Below, in pieces: positions 21,492 through 31,109 of a stretch of DNA of 64,000 nucleotides. Where the stretch lies: positions 186,001-250,000 of the forward strand of contig NGFI01000008.1 in NCBI GenBank assembly GCA_002215645.1, written 5' to 3'. The notes beneath the pieces are model-generated. The model saw nothing but the letters and a program-made list of their open reading frames with translations, was not told the origin of the DNA and did no database searches. Position numbers and translations under genes: made by a program. Every line of letters starts with the position of its first letter. Position 1 is the first letter of the stretch. Origin of the DNA: Gemmatimonadetes bacterium 2013_60CM_65_52 (lineage in GTDB: Bacteria; Gemmatimonadota; Gemmatimonadetes; Gemmatimonadales; Gemmatimonadaceae).

Positions 21492-23678
21492 ATGACGCAG
21501 ACGCAGTCCTCGCTGTTGACCGTCGTTATCGGGGCCAGCGGCCTCGCGCTTCTCTTCGCCATCTTCCTTGCCCGGTGGGTGATGGCGCGCAGTCGCGGCA
21601 CGCCGGAAATGCAGAAGATCTCCGATGCCATTCAGCAGGGCGCCGAAGCGTTTCTCGCGCGACAATACAAGACGATTGCGCTACTGTCCGTCGTCGTCGC
21701 GGCGCTGCTTGGCGTCGGCTACGGATTCTTTCGAAACACCACGGCCAACGATCCGGTGCAGGATCCGCGATCGTTCGCGCTCTACGTCACCGTTTCGTTC
21801 CTTCTTGGTGCATTGAGCTCGGGCATCGCGGGCTACGTCGGAATGTGGGTGTCCATCCGCACCAACATCCGCGTCGCCGCCGCGGCAATGAATTCTCTGA
21901 ACGACGCCCTGCAGACGGCACTGCGGGGCGGCGCCGTTTCAGGGATCTTCACCGTCGCGATGAGCCTGCTGGGCGTCGGCGGGTTGTTCGCCGTGGTGTC
22001 CGCCCTCGCGCCGTCCGGAATGGACGCGGCCGAGTGGTCGAAGCACGTGCCCTTCCTCATCGTCGGCTACGGTTTCGGTGCCTCGTTCGTCGCACTCTTC
22101 GCGCAACTTGGCGGCGGCATCTACACGAAGGCGGCGGACGTCGGCGCTGACCTCGTGGGCAAAGTCGAGGCAGGCATTCCCGAAGATGACCCGCGGAATC
22201 CCGCTGTCATCGCCGATCTCGTGGGAGACAACGTCGGCGACTGCGCCGGCCGCGGCGCCGACCTGTTCGAGAGCACGGCCGCCGAAAACATCGGCGCGAT
22301 GATTCTCGGCGTGCTGCTGTACAAGAGCTTCGGCATCAACGGCATTCTCTTTCCGCTGGTGATCATGGCGCTCGGGCTCATCTGCTCGATCGTCGGCGTG
22401 ATGGTCGTGCGGACGCGCGAAGACGCCGATCCCATGAAGGCGCTCAACGCCGGCTATTACGTGACGGCGGCGCTCGTGACGGCAGTATTTTTCTTCGCGA
22501 GCCGGACGCTGCTTCAGGTGGCGGATGCGCCGCAGGCGTGGTGGCATTTCTTCTTCTGCGGGCTCATCGGCATCGGTACGTCCATCGCCTTCGTGTTCAT
22601 CACGCAGTACTACACGGAGTACCGCTATCGCCCGGTGCTCGGGATCGCGGAGGCCAGCCAGACCGGTCCGGCGACCAACATCATCGCGGGAATCGCCGTC
22701 GGCATGGAGTCCACGGTGCTGCCCGTCATCACGATTGGCATCGCGATCGTATCCAGTTACACGCTGGGCCACACCAGCGGGCTCGTGAACGACGCCGGCG
22801 AGTCCATTGGCGGCCTGTTCGGCACCGCGGTCGCGACGATGGGCATGCTCGGGAGCGCCGGTTACATCCTCGCGATGGACGTGTTTGGTCCCATCACGGA
22901 CAACGCCGGCGGCATCGTCGAGATGTCGCGTCAGCCGGAGAGCGTTCGCGAGAAGACCGATCGTCTGGATTCGGTCGGCAATACGACCAAGGCACTGACG
23001 AAGGGCTACGCGATCGGCTCCGCGGCACTCGCCGCGTTCCTCCTTTTTTCCGCGTATCTCGACGAGGTCCGCAACCTCACGGGCCAGACGCTTCACGTGG
23101 ATCTGTCGAAGCCCGTCGTGTTCGTGGCCGGCCTGCTCGGCGCGATGCTGGTCTTCTGGTTCTCCTCGCTGGCAATGACGGCCGTCCGCAGGGCCGCATC
23201 CTCGGTCATCACGGAAGTCCGCCGCCAGTTCAAGGAGCGTCCCGGCATCATGCAGGGGACGGAGGTTCCGGACTATGCGGCGTGCGTGGACATCGTGACC
23301 ATCGGCGCGCTCAAGGCCATGGTGGCGCCAGGCGCGCTCGTGGTGCTGTTCCCGATCATCGTGGGCCTGGTGTTCAAGCGGTTCACCGCGAGCGGTCCGC
23401 TCATCGGTGCCGAATCGGTGGCGGCGTTGCTCATGGTCGGCACCATCGCCGGCATTCTCATGGCGGGCTTCCTGAACAACGGCGGCGGCGCGTGGGACAA
23501 CGCCAAGAAGTACATCGAGACCGGAGCCTATGGCGGCAAGCGTTCCGAGGCGCACAAGGCCGCGGTGGTCGGCGACACGGTTGGCGACCCGTTCAAGGAT
23601 ACGGCTGGCCCGTCGCTGCACGTCCTTGTGAAGCTGCTCAGCACGATCACGCTCGTTCTCGCGCCGCTGTTCATCTAG
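21492..23678 (+). CDS. hppA: Membrane-bound proton-translocating pyrophosphatase, K+-independent type
   Basis: A 728-residue, ~16-TM pyrophosphatase that hydrolyses PPi and pumps protons. The catalytic motifs DVGADLVGKVE, DNVGDCAGRGADLFES and DNAGGIVEM are intact, as is the late GDTVGDPFKDTAGPSLH. In GNTTKALTKGYAIGSA, Lys500 occupies the position that is Ala in K+-dependent enzymes, so this is the K+-independent class. ATG 21492 gives a normal N-terminus with a first TM; an earlier in-frame start at 21438 adds only an Arg-rich stretch. It supplies proton motive force from biosynthetic pyrophosphate. Confidence 0.95.
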   Translation: MTQTQSSLLTVVIGASGLALLFAIFLARWVMARSRGTPEMQKISDAIQQGAEAFLARQYKTIALLSVVVAALLGVGYGFFRNTTANDPVQDPRSFALYVTVSFLLGALSSGIAGYVGMWVSIRTNIRVAAAAMNSLNDALQTALRGGAVSGIFTVAMSLLGVGGLFAVVSALAPSGMDAAEWSKHVPFLIVGYGFGASFVALFAQLGGGIYTKAADVGADLVGKVEAGIPEDDPRNPAVIADLVGDNVGDCAGRGADLFESTAAENIGAMILGVLLYKSFGINGILFPLVIMALGLICSIVGVMVVRTREDADPMKALNAGYYVTAALVTAVFFFASRTLLQVADAPQAWWHFFFCGLIGIGTSIAFVFITQYYTEYRYRPVLGIAEASQTGPATNIIAGIAVGMESTVLPVITIGIAIVSSYTLGHTSGLVNDAGESIGGLFGTAVATMGMLGSAGYILAMDVFGPITDNAGGIVEMSRQPESVREKTDRLDSVGNTTKALTKGYAIGSAALAAFLLFSAYLDEVRNLTGQTLHVDLSKPVVFVAGLLGAMLVFWFSSLAMTAVRRAASSVITEVRRQFKERPGIMQGTEVPDYAACVDIVTIGALKAMVAPGALVVLFPIIVGLVFKRFTASGPLIGAESVAALLMVGTIAGILMAGFLNNGGGAWDNAKKYIETGAYGGKRSEAHKAAVVGDTVGDPFKDTAGPSLHVLVKLLSTITLVLAPLFI

Positions 23679-23702
23679 CGGCCGCCCTCGCACCGCACGG
23701 CG

Positions 23703-25217
23703 ATGACATCGCTCTTCGCGCGTAAGCCGATTGCGGCGCTGGTCGAAGAGACCGACGCGCAGGGTGGGCTGAAGCGTGTGCTAGGTGCCGGTGATCTGAT
23801 CATGCTCGCCATCGGCGCGGTGATCGGCGCTGGAATCTTCGGCGCCATCGGCACCGCGGCGGCGGGCGAGACCGACGCGGCCGGCCACATCGTGCGGAGC
23901 GGTGCCGGTCCGGCGCTCGTCGTGTCCTTCCTCCTGCTCGGCGTGGCGTGTGCGCTGGCCGCGCTCTGCTATGCGGAGCTGGCGTCGATGATTCCGCAGG
24001 CCGGCAGTGCGTATGCCTACTCGTACGCAACGCTCGGCGAGCTCGTGGCGTGGATCATCGGGTGGGACCTGATTCTCGAGTACGCGGTCGGCAACGTGGC
24101 GGTCGCGATCTCGTGGGCCGATTACTTCAAGTCGCTCACGAGCGGCTTCCTGCACCTGCCGGTCTGGCTCACCACGGGCTATCGCACGGCGCTGCTCAGC
24201 TCCGATGCCGGCCTGCACGGGCTCTTGAAATCCGCGCCGCACGTGGCGGGAGTTCCGATTCTCCTGAACGTGCCGGCGTTCGCCATCGTCATGTTCATCA
24301 CCTGGCTCCTGTTGCTCGGCGTGAAGGAGAGCACCAGGGCGAACAACATCATGGTGATGGTAAAGCTCCTCGCGCTGGCCTTGTTCGTCTTCGCTGGAAT
24401 GACGCGCATCGACGCGACGAACTACCACCCGTTCGCGCCGAACGGATTCACCGGCATTCATCACGGCGCCGCGATCGTCTTCTTCGCCTACATCGGCTTC
24501 GACGCCATCTCCACGGCGGCCGAGGAGACGAGAAATCCGCAGCGCAACCTGCCCATCGGGATCCTCGGCGGCCTGGCGATCTGCACGGTCATCTACATGA
24601 TCGTGGGCGCGGTGCTCACGGGGATGGTGAAGTACAACGAGCTCGATCCCAGCCTGCATGCCGATCCATTGACATACGCGCTCCAGAAGACCGGAATGCA
24701 GGGCGCCGGCTGGCTCGTCGCGTTCGGCGCCGTCTTCTCGATGACAGCCGTGCTACTCGTGTTCCAGTATGGGCAACCGCGCATCTTCTTCTCGATGGCG
24801 CGTGACGGGCTGCTTCCTCAGTGGGCGGCGAAGATCCACCGCACGACCCGCGTTCCGTACATCACCACGATCATCACGGGCCTGTTCGTGGCCTTTTGGG
24901 CCCTCATTGGCGATGCCGGCGAGACGTACAACCTCACGAACATCGGCACTCTCTTCGCGTTCGTGCTGGTGTGCGCGGGTGTGCTCGTGCTTCGCTACAC
25001 CGATCCTGAGCGGCCGCGTCCGTTTCGCGTGCCGTTTGTCTGGCCGGTGTGCATCGCCGGCGCATCTCTGTGCATATTCGTCATGTTCGGTCTACCCCTC
25101 GAGACCTGGATTCGGTTCGGCGTCTGGCTGCTGATCGGCCTCGTGCTGTACTTCGCGTACGGCTACAGGCATTCCACGCTGCGGCGCGCCGGCGAGACCG
25201 AATCCTCCCCCCGTTGA
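23703..25217 (+). CDS. APC-family amino acid permease (cationic amino acid transporter-like)
   Basis: A 504-residue permease with ~12 membrane segments. The first TM region shows IMLAIGAVIGAGIFGAIGT, the glycine-rich APC signature, and TM3 has CYAELASMIPQAGSAYAYSY; FFAYIGFDAISTAAEETRNPQ is the classic TM6 segment of the CAT-like subgroup. Cationic or neutral amino acids are likely substrates; the exact one is unknown. It follows hppA by 24 nt and precedes another amino-acid-type transporter by 4 nt, so the two are probably co-transcribed. Confidence 0.87.
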   Translation: MTSLFARKPIAALVEETDAQGGLKRVLGAGDLIMLAIGAVIGAGIFGAIGTAAAGETDAAGHIVRSGAGPALVVSFLLLGVACALAALCYAELASMIPQAGSAYAYSYATLGELVAWIIGWDLILEYAVGNVAVAISWADYFKSLTSGFLHLPVWLTTGYRTALLSSDAGLHGLLKSAPHVAGVPILLNVPAFAIVMFITWLLLLGVKESTRANNIMVMVKLLALALFVFAGMTRIDATNYHPFAPNGFTGIHHGAAIVFFAYIGFDAISTAAEETRNPQRNLPIGILGGLAICTVIYMIVGAVLTGMVKYNELDPSLHADPLTYALQKTGMQGAGWLVAFGAVFSMTAVLLVFQYGQPRIFFSMARDGLLPQWAAKIHRTTRVPYITTIITGLFVAFWALIGDAGETYNLTNIGTLFAFVLVCAGVLVLRYTDPERPRPFRVPFVWPVCIAGASLCIFVMFGLPLETWIRFGVWLLIGLVLYFAYGYRHSTLRRAGETESSPR

Positions 25218-25221
25218 TCCG

Positions 25222-26583
25222 ATGAATGCAGTCATTCCCGCGGCGGCACCGACGCCACCGCGAACCGGCCTGCGTCGCCTGTCCCAGACGCAGTGGATCG
25301 TCGTCGCCATGTTGGCCGGTGTGGCGATCGGCTATCTGTTTCCCGAGCGACCGGCCGGGCAGAAGGGTTTCGAGGCATCCGATCTCCAACTGCTGTCGAA
25401 CATCTTCCTGCGTGCGATCAAGTCGCTGATCGTCCCGCTGCTCGCGTCGACGCTCATCGTGGGCATCGCGGGCCACGGCGACGACATGAAGCGCGTGGGC
25501 AAGCTCGCGTTGCGCTCGATCATCTATTTCGAGATCGTGACGACCGCCGCGCTCGCGGTGGGATTGCTCGCCGTGAATCTCGTGAAGCCGGGCGTGGGCG
25601 TGAACCTCCTCGCCGTGTCCACCGACGCGGGCGAGCAGCTGGCCAAGACGAAGACCACGTTCATCGGGCTCATCGAGCACACGGTGCCGCAAAGCATCTT
25701 CCGGGCGGCGGCGGACAACGAGGTGCTCCAGGTCGTCTTCTATTCGATCATCTTTGCGGTCGCGCTGTCGCAGGTGAAGGGGCCGGCGAAGACGTTCATG
25801 CTCTCGTTCTTCGAGTCGGTGAGCGAGGTCATGTTCAAGTTCGTCGCGATCGTGATGAAGTTTGCGCCCATCGGCATCGGTGCGGCCATCGCGGTCACCG
25901 TCGGACAGAGCGGACTTGGTGTGCTCCGCAACCTCGGCGTCCTGGTGCTCACGCTGTATGGCGCACTCGTCGCGTTCATCCTGTTCGTCCTGCTGCCGAT
26001 CGCGCTCTATTTCCGCGTTCCGCTGCGGCGCTTCTGGAAGGCGACGAAGGAGCCGTGGCTCATCGCATTTACCACCGCGTCGAGCGAAGCCGCGCTGCCG
26101 CTGGCGCTGCAACGCATGGAGCGGCTCGGCGTGCCACGGCGGATCGTGTCGTTCGTGCTACCCACGGGATACTCCTTCAATCTCGACGGCACGACGCTCT
26201 ATCTCGCGTTGGCGTCGGTGTTCGTGGCGCAGGCAGCAGGCATCGACATGCCGGTGTCCGAGCAGATCCTGATGATGCTCACGTTGATGCTGACCAGCAA
26301 AGGCGTGGCGGCGGTTCCACGCGCGGCACTCGTGATCCTCTCGGGTGCGCTGGCGCAGTTCAACCTTCCGCTTCAGGGGGTCGCCGTGATCCTGGGCGTC
26401 GATGCGCTCATGGACATGGCGCGGACGTCGATCAATCTGGTCGGGAACTGCCTCGCAACGGTCGTGATGGCGCGTTGGGAAGGGACGTTCGAGCTGTCGT
26501 CCGACGATACTCCGGTCGCCGACGCACTCGTCGGCATGCCGCTTGTCGTGCCGGCCGTCGCGGCGCCTGAGGAGATCGCTTGA
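25222..26583 (+). CDS. Dicarboxylate/amino acid:cation symporter (DAACS family)
   Basis: A 453-residue symporter of the GltP/DctA family. Diagnostic segments are TASSEAALPLALQRM (the serine-rich re-entrant loop, here less serine-rich), PTGYSFNLDGTTLYLALASV (NxDGT motif) and LMDMARTSINLVGN, where Asp and Arg/Asn bind substrate. It takes up glutamate, aspartate or C4-dicarboxylates with H+ or Na+. It is 4 nt behind the APC permease. An aspartase gene in this window (44881-46308) could use imported aspartate. Confidence 0.9.
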   Translation: MNAVIPAAAPTPPRTGLRRLSQTQWIVVAMLAGVAIGYLFPERPAGQKGFEASDLQLLSNIFLRAIKSLIVPLLASTLIVGIAGHGDDMKRVGKLALRSIIYFEIVTTAALAVGLLAVNLVKPGVGVNLLAVSTDAGEQLAKTKTTFIGLIEHTVPQSIFRAAADNEVLQVVFYSIIFAVALSQVKGPAKTFMLSFFESVSEVMFKFVAIVMKFAPIGIGAAIAVTVGQSGLGVLRNLGVLVLTLYGALVAFILFVLLPIALYFRVPLRRFWKATKEPWLIAFTTASSEAALPLALQRMERLGVPRRIVSFVLPTGYSFNLDGTTLYLALASVFVAQAAGIDMPVSEQILMMLTLMLTSKGVAAVPRAALVILSGALAQFNLPLQGVAVILGVDALMDMARTSINLVGNCLATVVMARWEGTFELSSDDTPVADALVGMPLVVPAVAAPEEIA

Positions 26584-26620
26584 TTTTGCTCGACTAAGGC
26601 GTTCTACCGGATACGTGATT

Positions 26621-26646
26621 GTACCGAGTGCCGAGTACCGGGTACT
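26621..26646. repeat. Short GTACCGAGT-type repeat between convergent genes
   Basis: GTACCGAGTGCCGAGTACCG at 26621-26640 contains tandem CCGAGT units and runs into the near-perfect palindrome AGTACC-g-GGTACT (26634-26646). It lies between the convergent symporter and kinase genes. It could be a dispersed intergenic repeat or a weak bidirectional terminator; no T-tract adjoins it. Confidence 0.4.
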
Positions 26647-26682
26647 GGCCTTAATACCTCTTACTGTCGCGGTGGTCTCGCC

Positions 26683-27618
26683 CTAACTGCCGACGGTTTC
26701 GCCCAGGTAGCGCAGCGCTCCGCGGACCGCGCCGCGTGCCGGATTCACTTCTCCAGCGTGAATCTGGGCGCCGGGCACAGCGCTACGCAGCCGATGCTCC
26801 AGGCGGCGCCGTAAGGTCGATCCCTTCCGCAGCAAGCCGCCCGTAAACGCCGTCGGCGTGGCCGCGCGCTCGTCCCCGAAAAGAGTCCGCGACAGCGTGC
26901 GCAGATGCAGCACCAGCTCTTCGACGGCGAGAGAGACCAACGCGTTGGCGCGCAGGTCGCCCGCGTCGGCAACGCCGGTGACGACCGGCGCGAGAGACGC
27001 GAGTTGTGCCGGCGTCGACTGCGCGGCCCACGCGATGAGCTCGCGCGGCTCATTCACCTGGGCCGCGGTGAGAATTGCGCCGACCAGCGCCGTCTCCGGC
27101 TCGCGTCCATCAGCGGACGCGGTCACGATGCTCAGTGCACGGCGCCCAATCCAGGCGCCGCTTCCTTCGTCTCCGCACACCGGACCCCATCCGCCACAGC
27201 GCGCCGTCTGTCCGGAGGGTCCACGTCCGAATGCCGCCGAGCCCGTACCGCTGATGAGCAGCACACCCGGCCCGTCGCCGAACGCATCATCCAGCGCAAT
27301 CGAATAGTCGGGATGAATCACGACCTCCTCGGCGACGTCGCGCTCGGCGAGCGCCTGCCAGAGCGCCTCGCGCTCCGGGTCGCGCGCCGCGCCGGCGACG
27401 CCGACGCAGAGCACCTTCGGCACCACGTGCGACATCTCGCACGATGCGAGCGCTTCACGAAGGGTGTCCGCGATGACGGTCGCCGACTGCTCCACTTCGC
27501 CGGGGCGCGCGGCGCTGCCCGGTCCCGTGGCGTCGGCGAGCTGCTGTCCACGCTCGTCCGCGATGATGACGTGCGTCTTCGAGCCGCCTCCATCCACACC
27601 TGCAACGATGAAGGTCAT
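26683..27618 (-). CDS. N-acetylglucosamine kinase-like protein (BadF/BadG/BcrA ATPase family)
   Basis: A 311-residue ASKHA-fold kinase. It has the N-terminal phosphate loop GVDGGGSKTHVII, an adenosine-side GTGSAAFG motif and a CGGWGPVCGDEGSGAWIGRRAL segment, as in GlcNAc/glucosamine kinases of the BadF/BadG family. It likely phosphorylates an amino sugar taken up by the symporter encoded directly upstream (ATGA overlap), feeding the NagB-type deaminase. ATG 27618 was chosen because the longer frame lies inside the symporter gene. Confidence 0.8.
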   Translation of the reverse strand: MTFIVAGVDGGGSKTHVIIADERGQQLADATGPGSAARPGEVEQSATVIADTLREALASCEMSHVVPKVLCVGVAGAARDPEREALWQALAERDVAEEVVIHPDYSIALDDAFGDGPGVLLISGTGSAAFGRGPSGQTARCGGWGPVCGDEGSGAWIGRRALSIVTASADGREPETALVGAILTAAQVNEPRELIAWAAQSTPAQLASLAPVVTGVADAGDLRANALVSLAVEELVLHLRTLSRTLFGDERAATPTAFTGGLLRKGSTLRRRLEHRLRSAVPGAQIHAGEVNPARGAVRGALRYLGETVGS

Positions 27619-29153
27619 GCCTGCGCGGGCCGCTCGGGCGGCATGGGATGGGTGAAAGACGACGACATGCCGACGACGAGGGTGAGAGTGGTGCCGATGA
27701 GGACGTACCAGGGCCACGCGATGCTCGCCACTGGCGACAACATCGGCGCGAGCAAAGGATAGGCGGTGGAGATGGGCTTCGCAAAGACGATGAACGCCAT
27801 CACCGTGATGGCGACCGACATCCCCAGGATCGCGTCGCGTTGAATGGCGCGACGCCACAGAATGCCGAGGAAGAATCCGCCGAGCAGCCCGCCGTATGTG
27901 AACGAGGCAATGCCGAGGGCGACGACGACGACTGGTGTCTTCGTGTCCTGAGGGAAGAGCAGGGCACCGAGCGTCAGCACCACGCCCCAACCCAGCGCGA
28001 AGAAGCGTCCCATGCGCAACGTCTGGGGATCGTCGGCTGAACGCCCGGTGAGCGGCAGGTAGATGTCGTGCGTCGTCGCGCCCGCCAACGAATTGATGGC
28101 GCCAGAGTGCGTGCTCATCGTCGCGGCCACGATCGCAGCGACGATCAACCCCACGAGCCCGTTCGGCATGTACTCGAGGATGAACGTCGGAAAGATCTGG
28201 TCCGTCGCAGGGAAAAGCCGCCCGTGATAGAACGCCCAGAGTCCCAGCCCGATCATCAGGAAGAGGAAAAACTGGCAGAACACCACCAGACCCGATCCGA
28301 CGATGGCGCGCTGCGCATCCTTGAGCGATCGCGAGGACATCAGTCGCTGCACGATGAGCTGATCCGTCCCGTGCGACGCCATGGCGAGGAACGCACCGCC
28401 AATGAGTCCCGCGAAAATCGTATGCGGTTTGTCGAAGGTGATGGAGAAGTCGAGCGCGCGCGTCTTGCCGGCCGCGGTGGCCGAGCTCCAGATCTCATGC
28501 CAGCCGCCTGGGACCAGATGCCCAAGCAGGATGATCGCCGCCGTGCCGCCGCTGAGATACACGGTCGCCTGCACGAGCTCCGTCCACACGACGGCCTTCA
28601 TGCCGCCGCGATACGTGTAGATCACCGTCAACGTGCCGAGCAGCAACACGGCGAGCGGCATCACCAGTGCCTTGTTCGTCACCGACGGGCTGATGATGAG
28701 CGCCACCGGAATGGCGGTGGCGAACACGCGCACCGAATCGGCGAGCGCGCGCGTGACCATGAACACGATGGACGTGAAGCGCCGCGTCTCCAGGCCGAAG
28801 CGTTGCTCGAGGAGCGCGTACGCCGTGACCAGATTGCCCTCGAAATAGCGCGGCAGGAGAACCGTCGCGACGACGATCCTTCCAATTATGTAGCCCGCCA
28901 CGACCTGGAGAAATCCGAGGTCGCCCGTTCCCACGCGCGCGCCATACGAGAGCCCCGGCGTGCTGATGAACGTCAGCGCGCTCGTCTCGCTCGCCACGAT
29001 GGAGAACATCACCGCCCACCATGGAATCGCGCGGTCCGCCACGAAGTAGTCCTTCGCGTCGCGCTGCCGGCGCCCGACCCACAGCCCCAGCGTCGTCGTG
29101 CCCGCCAGATACACCACGAGCACCACGGCGTCGAGCACGGTGAATCGCGTCAC
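27615..29153 (-). CDS. Sodium:solute symporter (SSS family), amino-sugar cluster
   Basis: A 512-residue SSS-family transporter with ~13 membrane segments. It shows the family's early FTVLDAVVLVVYLAGTTTLG TM1, VMFSIVASETSALTFISTPG in TM2, and MSTHSGAINSLAGATTHDIY, the conserved later motif. Position between a GlcNAc-kinase-like gene and a NagB/PIG-L gene suggests an amino sugar or muropeptide-derived substrate (inference). GTG start; the downstream kinase overlaps it by 4 nt. Confidence 0.85.
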   Translation of the reverse strand: MTRFTVLDAVVLVVYLAGTTTLGLWVGRRQRDAKDYFVADRAIPWWAVMFSIVASETSALTFISTPGLSYGARVGTGDLGFLQVVAGYIIGRIVVATVLLPRYFEGNLVTAYALLEQRFGLETRRFTSIVFMVTRALADSVRVFATAIPVALIISPSVTNKALVMPLAVLLLGTLTVIYTYRGGMKAVVWTELVQATVYLSGGTAAIILLGHLVPGGWHEIWSSATAAGKTRALDFSITFDKPHTIFAGLIGGAFLAMASHGTDQLIVQRLMSSRSLKDAQRAIVGSGLVVFCQFFLFLMIGLGLWAFYHGRLFPATDQIFPTFILEYMPNGLVGLIVAAIVAATMSTHSGAINSLAGATTHDIYLPLTGRSADDPQTLRMGRFFALGWGVVLTLGALLFPQDTKTPVVVVALGIASFTYGGLLGGFFLGILWRRAIQRDAILGMSVAITVMAFIVFAKPISTAYPLLAPMLSPVASIAWPWYVLIGTTLTLVVGMSSSFTHPMPPERPAQA

Positions 29154-29161
29154 GTGCGCTC

Positions 29162-31096
29162 CTAGCCGATCACGTAGGCTTCCATCGCGAAGTACTCCGC
29201 GAGGCCCAGGCGGTCGAGAATCTCCGCGGTGTCCTTGTTGCGCGCGTCAACACGCTGCCAGAACTCCCGGTCGTCCTGTCCGGGAAACGGCGCCGAGTCC
29301 TTCTGGGACTGATGCTTGAAGATTGCCTGGATCTTGAGTCGCAGCTCTTCCTGCGACATCGGAACCAGCCACGTGGCCTCGGTGACGTTCCACTCCTGCC
29401 ACGCACCGCGATACAGCCAGACCTCGGGGCGCGGAATCGAGATCTCCTCGAGCGCGCTGTCGATCGCTTCCTTGCACATCCGGTGCGTGCCATGCGGATC
29501 CGAGAGATCTCCAGCGACGAAGATGATCTCCGGGCGGACCTCCTCCAGGAGCGCGCGCACGATGGCGACGTCGGCCGGACCGACCGGATCCTTGCGCACC
29601 TTGCCGGTCTGATAGAACGGCAGGTTCAGAAAGCGGGCGTTCTCTCGCGAGAGCCCCATGACCTCGAGTCCCGCGACGGCCTCGCTCTCTCGGATGACGC
29701 GCTTGATGTCCGCGACTTCAGGAATGTCCACGTCGCCCGGCTGCTTGCGCGCCAGGAACTCGAGCACCTGTCCGGCCAGCGTGTCCACGGCGCGGCGCCC
29801 CAGCCCCTGATCGCGCTCGAGCCGCTGGATGAAATCCACGTAGCGGCGGACGTCGTGGTCGAAGACGGCAATGTTGCCGCTCGTCATGTAGGCGACGAGC
29901 ATCTCGTTCTCGTTCTCGACGAACTTGCGGAGGATGCCGCCCATCGAGATGACGTCGTCGTCCGGATGCGGCGAGAAGCAGATCGTCCGCTTGCCGCGAG
30001 GCAACTTGCTCTTGCCGCGGATCTTCGCGCCCAGTGCGTTGAAGACTTCCCCGTTGAGCGCGCCCGGTGAGCCCGATCGCGCCACGAGCGATGACATGCC
30101 GTGCTCCGCGTAATCGCGCTGCGTCAGCTTGAGCAACGCGCGATTGGTTTGCTGCGAGAGCCACACCACCGCGCGCACCTTGAGCTCCTCCGTCCACTCC
30201 ACTTCGTCCAGCAGCCACGGCGTGGCGATGCGCGTGAGCTCCGCGCCGGCGGCGCGATCCACGTAGAACGTGCACTTCGGGTGGCGCTGGAGGAACGTCG
30301 CGGCAATCTCGAGGTTGATGTCGCCCTCCACCGCGCGCTTGATGATGCGCGCCTTGTGCTCGCCAGTTGCGAGCAGGGCGATCTCGCGCGCGTCCAGAAT
30401 CGTCGCGACACCCATCGTCACGGCTTCACGCGGCACGAACTCCTCGCCGAAGAAATCGGCGGCCGCATCGCGGCGTGTCACCGCATCGAGGTGCACCAGC
30501 CGCGTACGGCTCTCGGCGCCGGAGCCGGGCTCGTTGAATCCGATGTGCCCCGTCTTGCCGATGCCGAGAATCTGAAAGTCGATTCCGCCCGCCCGCTCGA
30601 TTGCGGCCTCGTACCGGATGCACTCGTCATCGACCTGCTCGCGCGGAACGTCGCCGCGCGGGATGTGCACGTTCTCGGGCCGGATGTCCACGTGCGAGAA
30701 CAGATTCTCCCACATGAACCGGTGATACGAATGGATGCTGTCCGCCGGCATCGGGTAGTACTCGTCCAGATTGAACGTCACCACGTTGGCGAAGCTCAGT
30801 CCCTCCTCACGATGCATGCGGATGAGCTCGCGATAGACGCCGATGGGCGTCGAGCCGGTGGCGAGGCCAAGAACCGCAGTGCCTCCCGCGGCGCGCCTCT
30901 CCTCGATGAGCGTAGCGATACGCTTCGCGACGAGGCGCGCAATGTCCTCGTGCGCCTCCACGACCAGCGTCTCGATGCGCTCCAGCGAGGTCGCGTGGCC
31001 GGACGAGACATGCGAAAGCCCGCGAATCGCCGTGCGTTCGCGGGCCCCATATCCGGCACCGACGTCCTCGTGGGCGCCAGCAACCGGCTGCGTCAT
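29162..31096 (-). CDS. nagB: Glucosamine-6-phosphate deaminase fused to PIG-L/LmbE deacetylase domain
   Basis: A 644-residue fusion. Residues ~35-330 are NagB-like: LGLATGSTPIGVYREL (phosphate loop), FNLDEYYP (Asp111) and GIGKTGHIGFNEPG (His184, Glu189). Asp141 of E. coli NagB is replaced by Thr182. From ~residue 370 a PIG-L/LmbE domain begins with FSPHPDDDVISMGG (metal-binding HPDD at 377-380) and carries a later DPHGTHRMC. Thus deamination of GlcN6P and an N-deacetylase-type activity share one chain. ATG 31096 avoids overlap with the upstream IscA-type gene. Similar fusions are known in Bacteroidetes. Confidence 0.85.
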   Translation of the reverse strand: MTQPVAGAHEDVGAGYGARERTAIRGLSHVSSGHATSLERIETLVVEAHEDIARLVAKRIATLIEERRAAGGTAVLGLATGSTPIGVYRELIRMHREEGLSFANVVTFNLDEYYPMPADSIHSYHRFMWENLFSHVDIRPENVHIPRGDVPREQVDDECIRYEAAIERAGGIDFQILGIGKTGHIGFNEPGSGAESRTRLVHLDAVTRRDAAADFFGEEFVPREAVTMGVATILDAREIALLATGEHKARIIKRAVEGDINLEIAATFLQRHPKCTFYVDRAAGAELTRIATPWLLDEVEWTEELKVRAVVWLSQQTNRALLKLTQRDYAEHGMSSLVARSGSPGALNGEVFNALGAKIRGKSKLPRGKRTICFSPHPDDDVISMGGILRKFVENENEMLVAYMTSGNIAVFDHDVRRYVDFIQRLERDQGLGRRAVDTLAGQVLEFLARKQPGDVDIPEVADIKRVIRESEAVAGLEVMGLSRENARFLNLPFYQTGKVRKDPVGPADVAIVRALLEEVRPEIIFVAGDLSDPHGTHRMCKEAIDSALEEISIPRPEVWLYRGAWQEWNVTEATWLVPMSQEELRLKIQAIFKHQSQKDSAPFPGQDDREFWQRVDARNKDTAEILDRLGLAEYFAMEAYVIG

Positions 31097-31109
31097 ACGC
31101 GTTCCGACG

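Noticed and set aside
21939-23693. 584-residue minus-strand ORF opposite hppA
   Set aside because: Shadow frame of a highly conserved pyrophosphatase; rich in Arg, His, Asp and Glu without structure.
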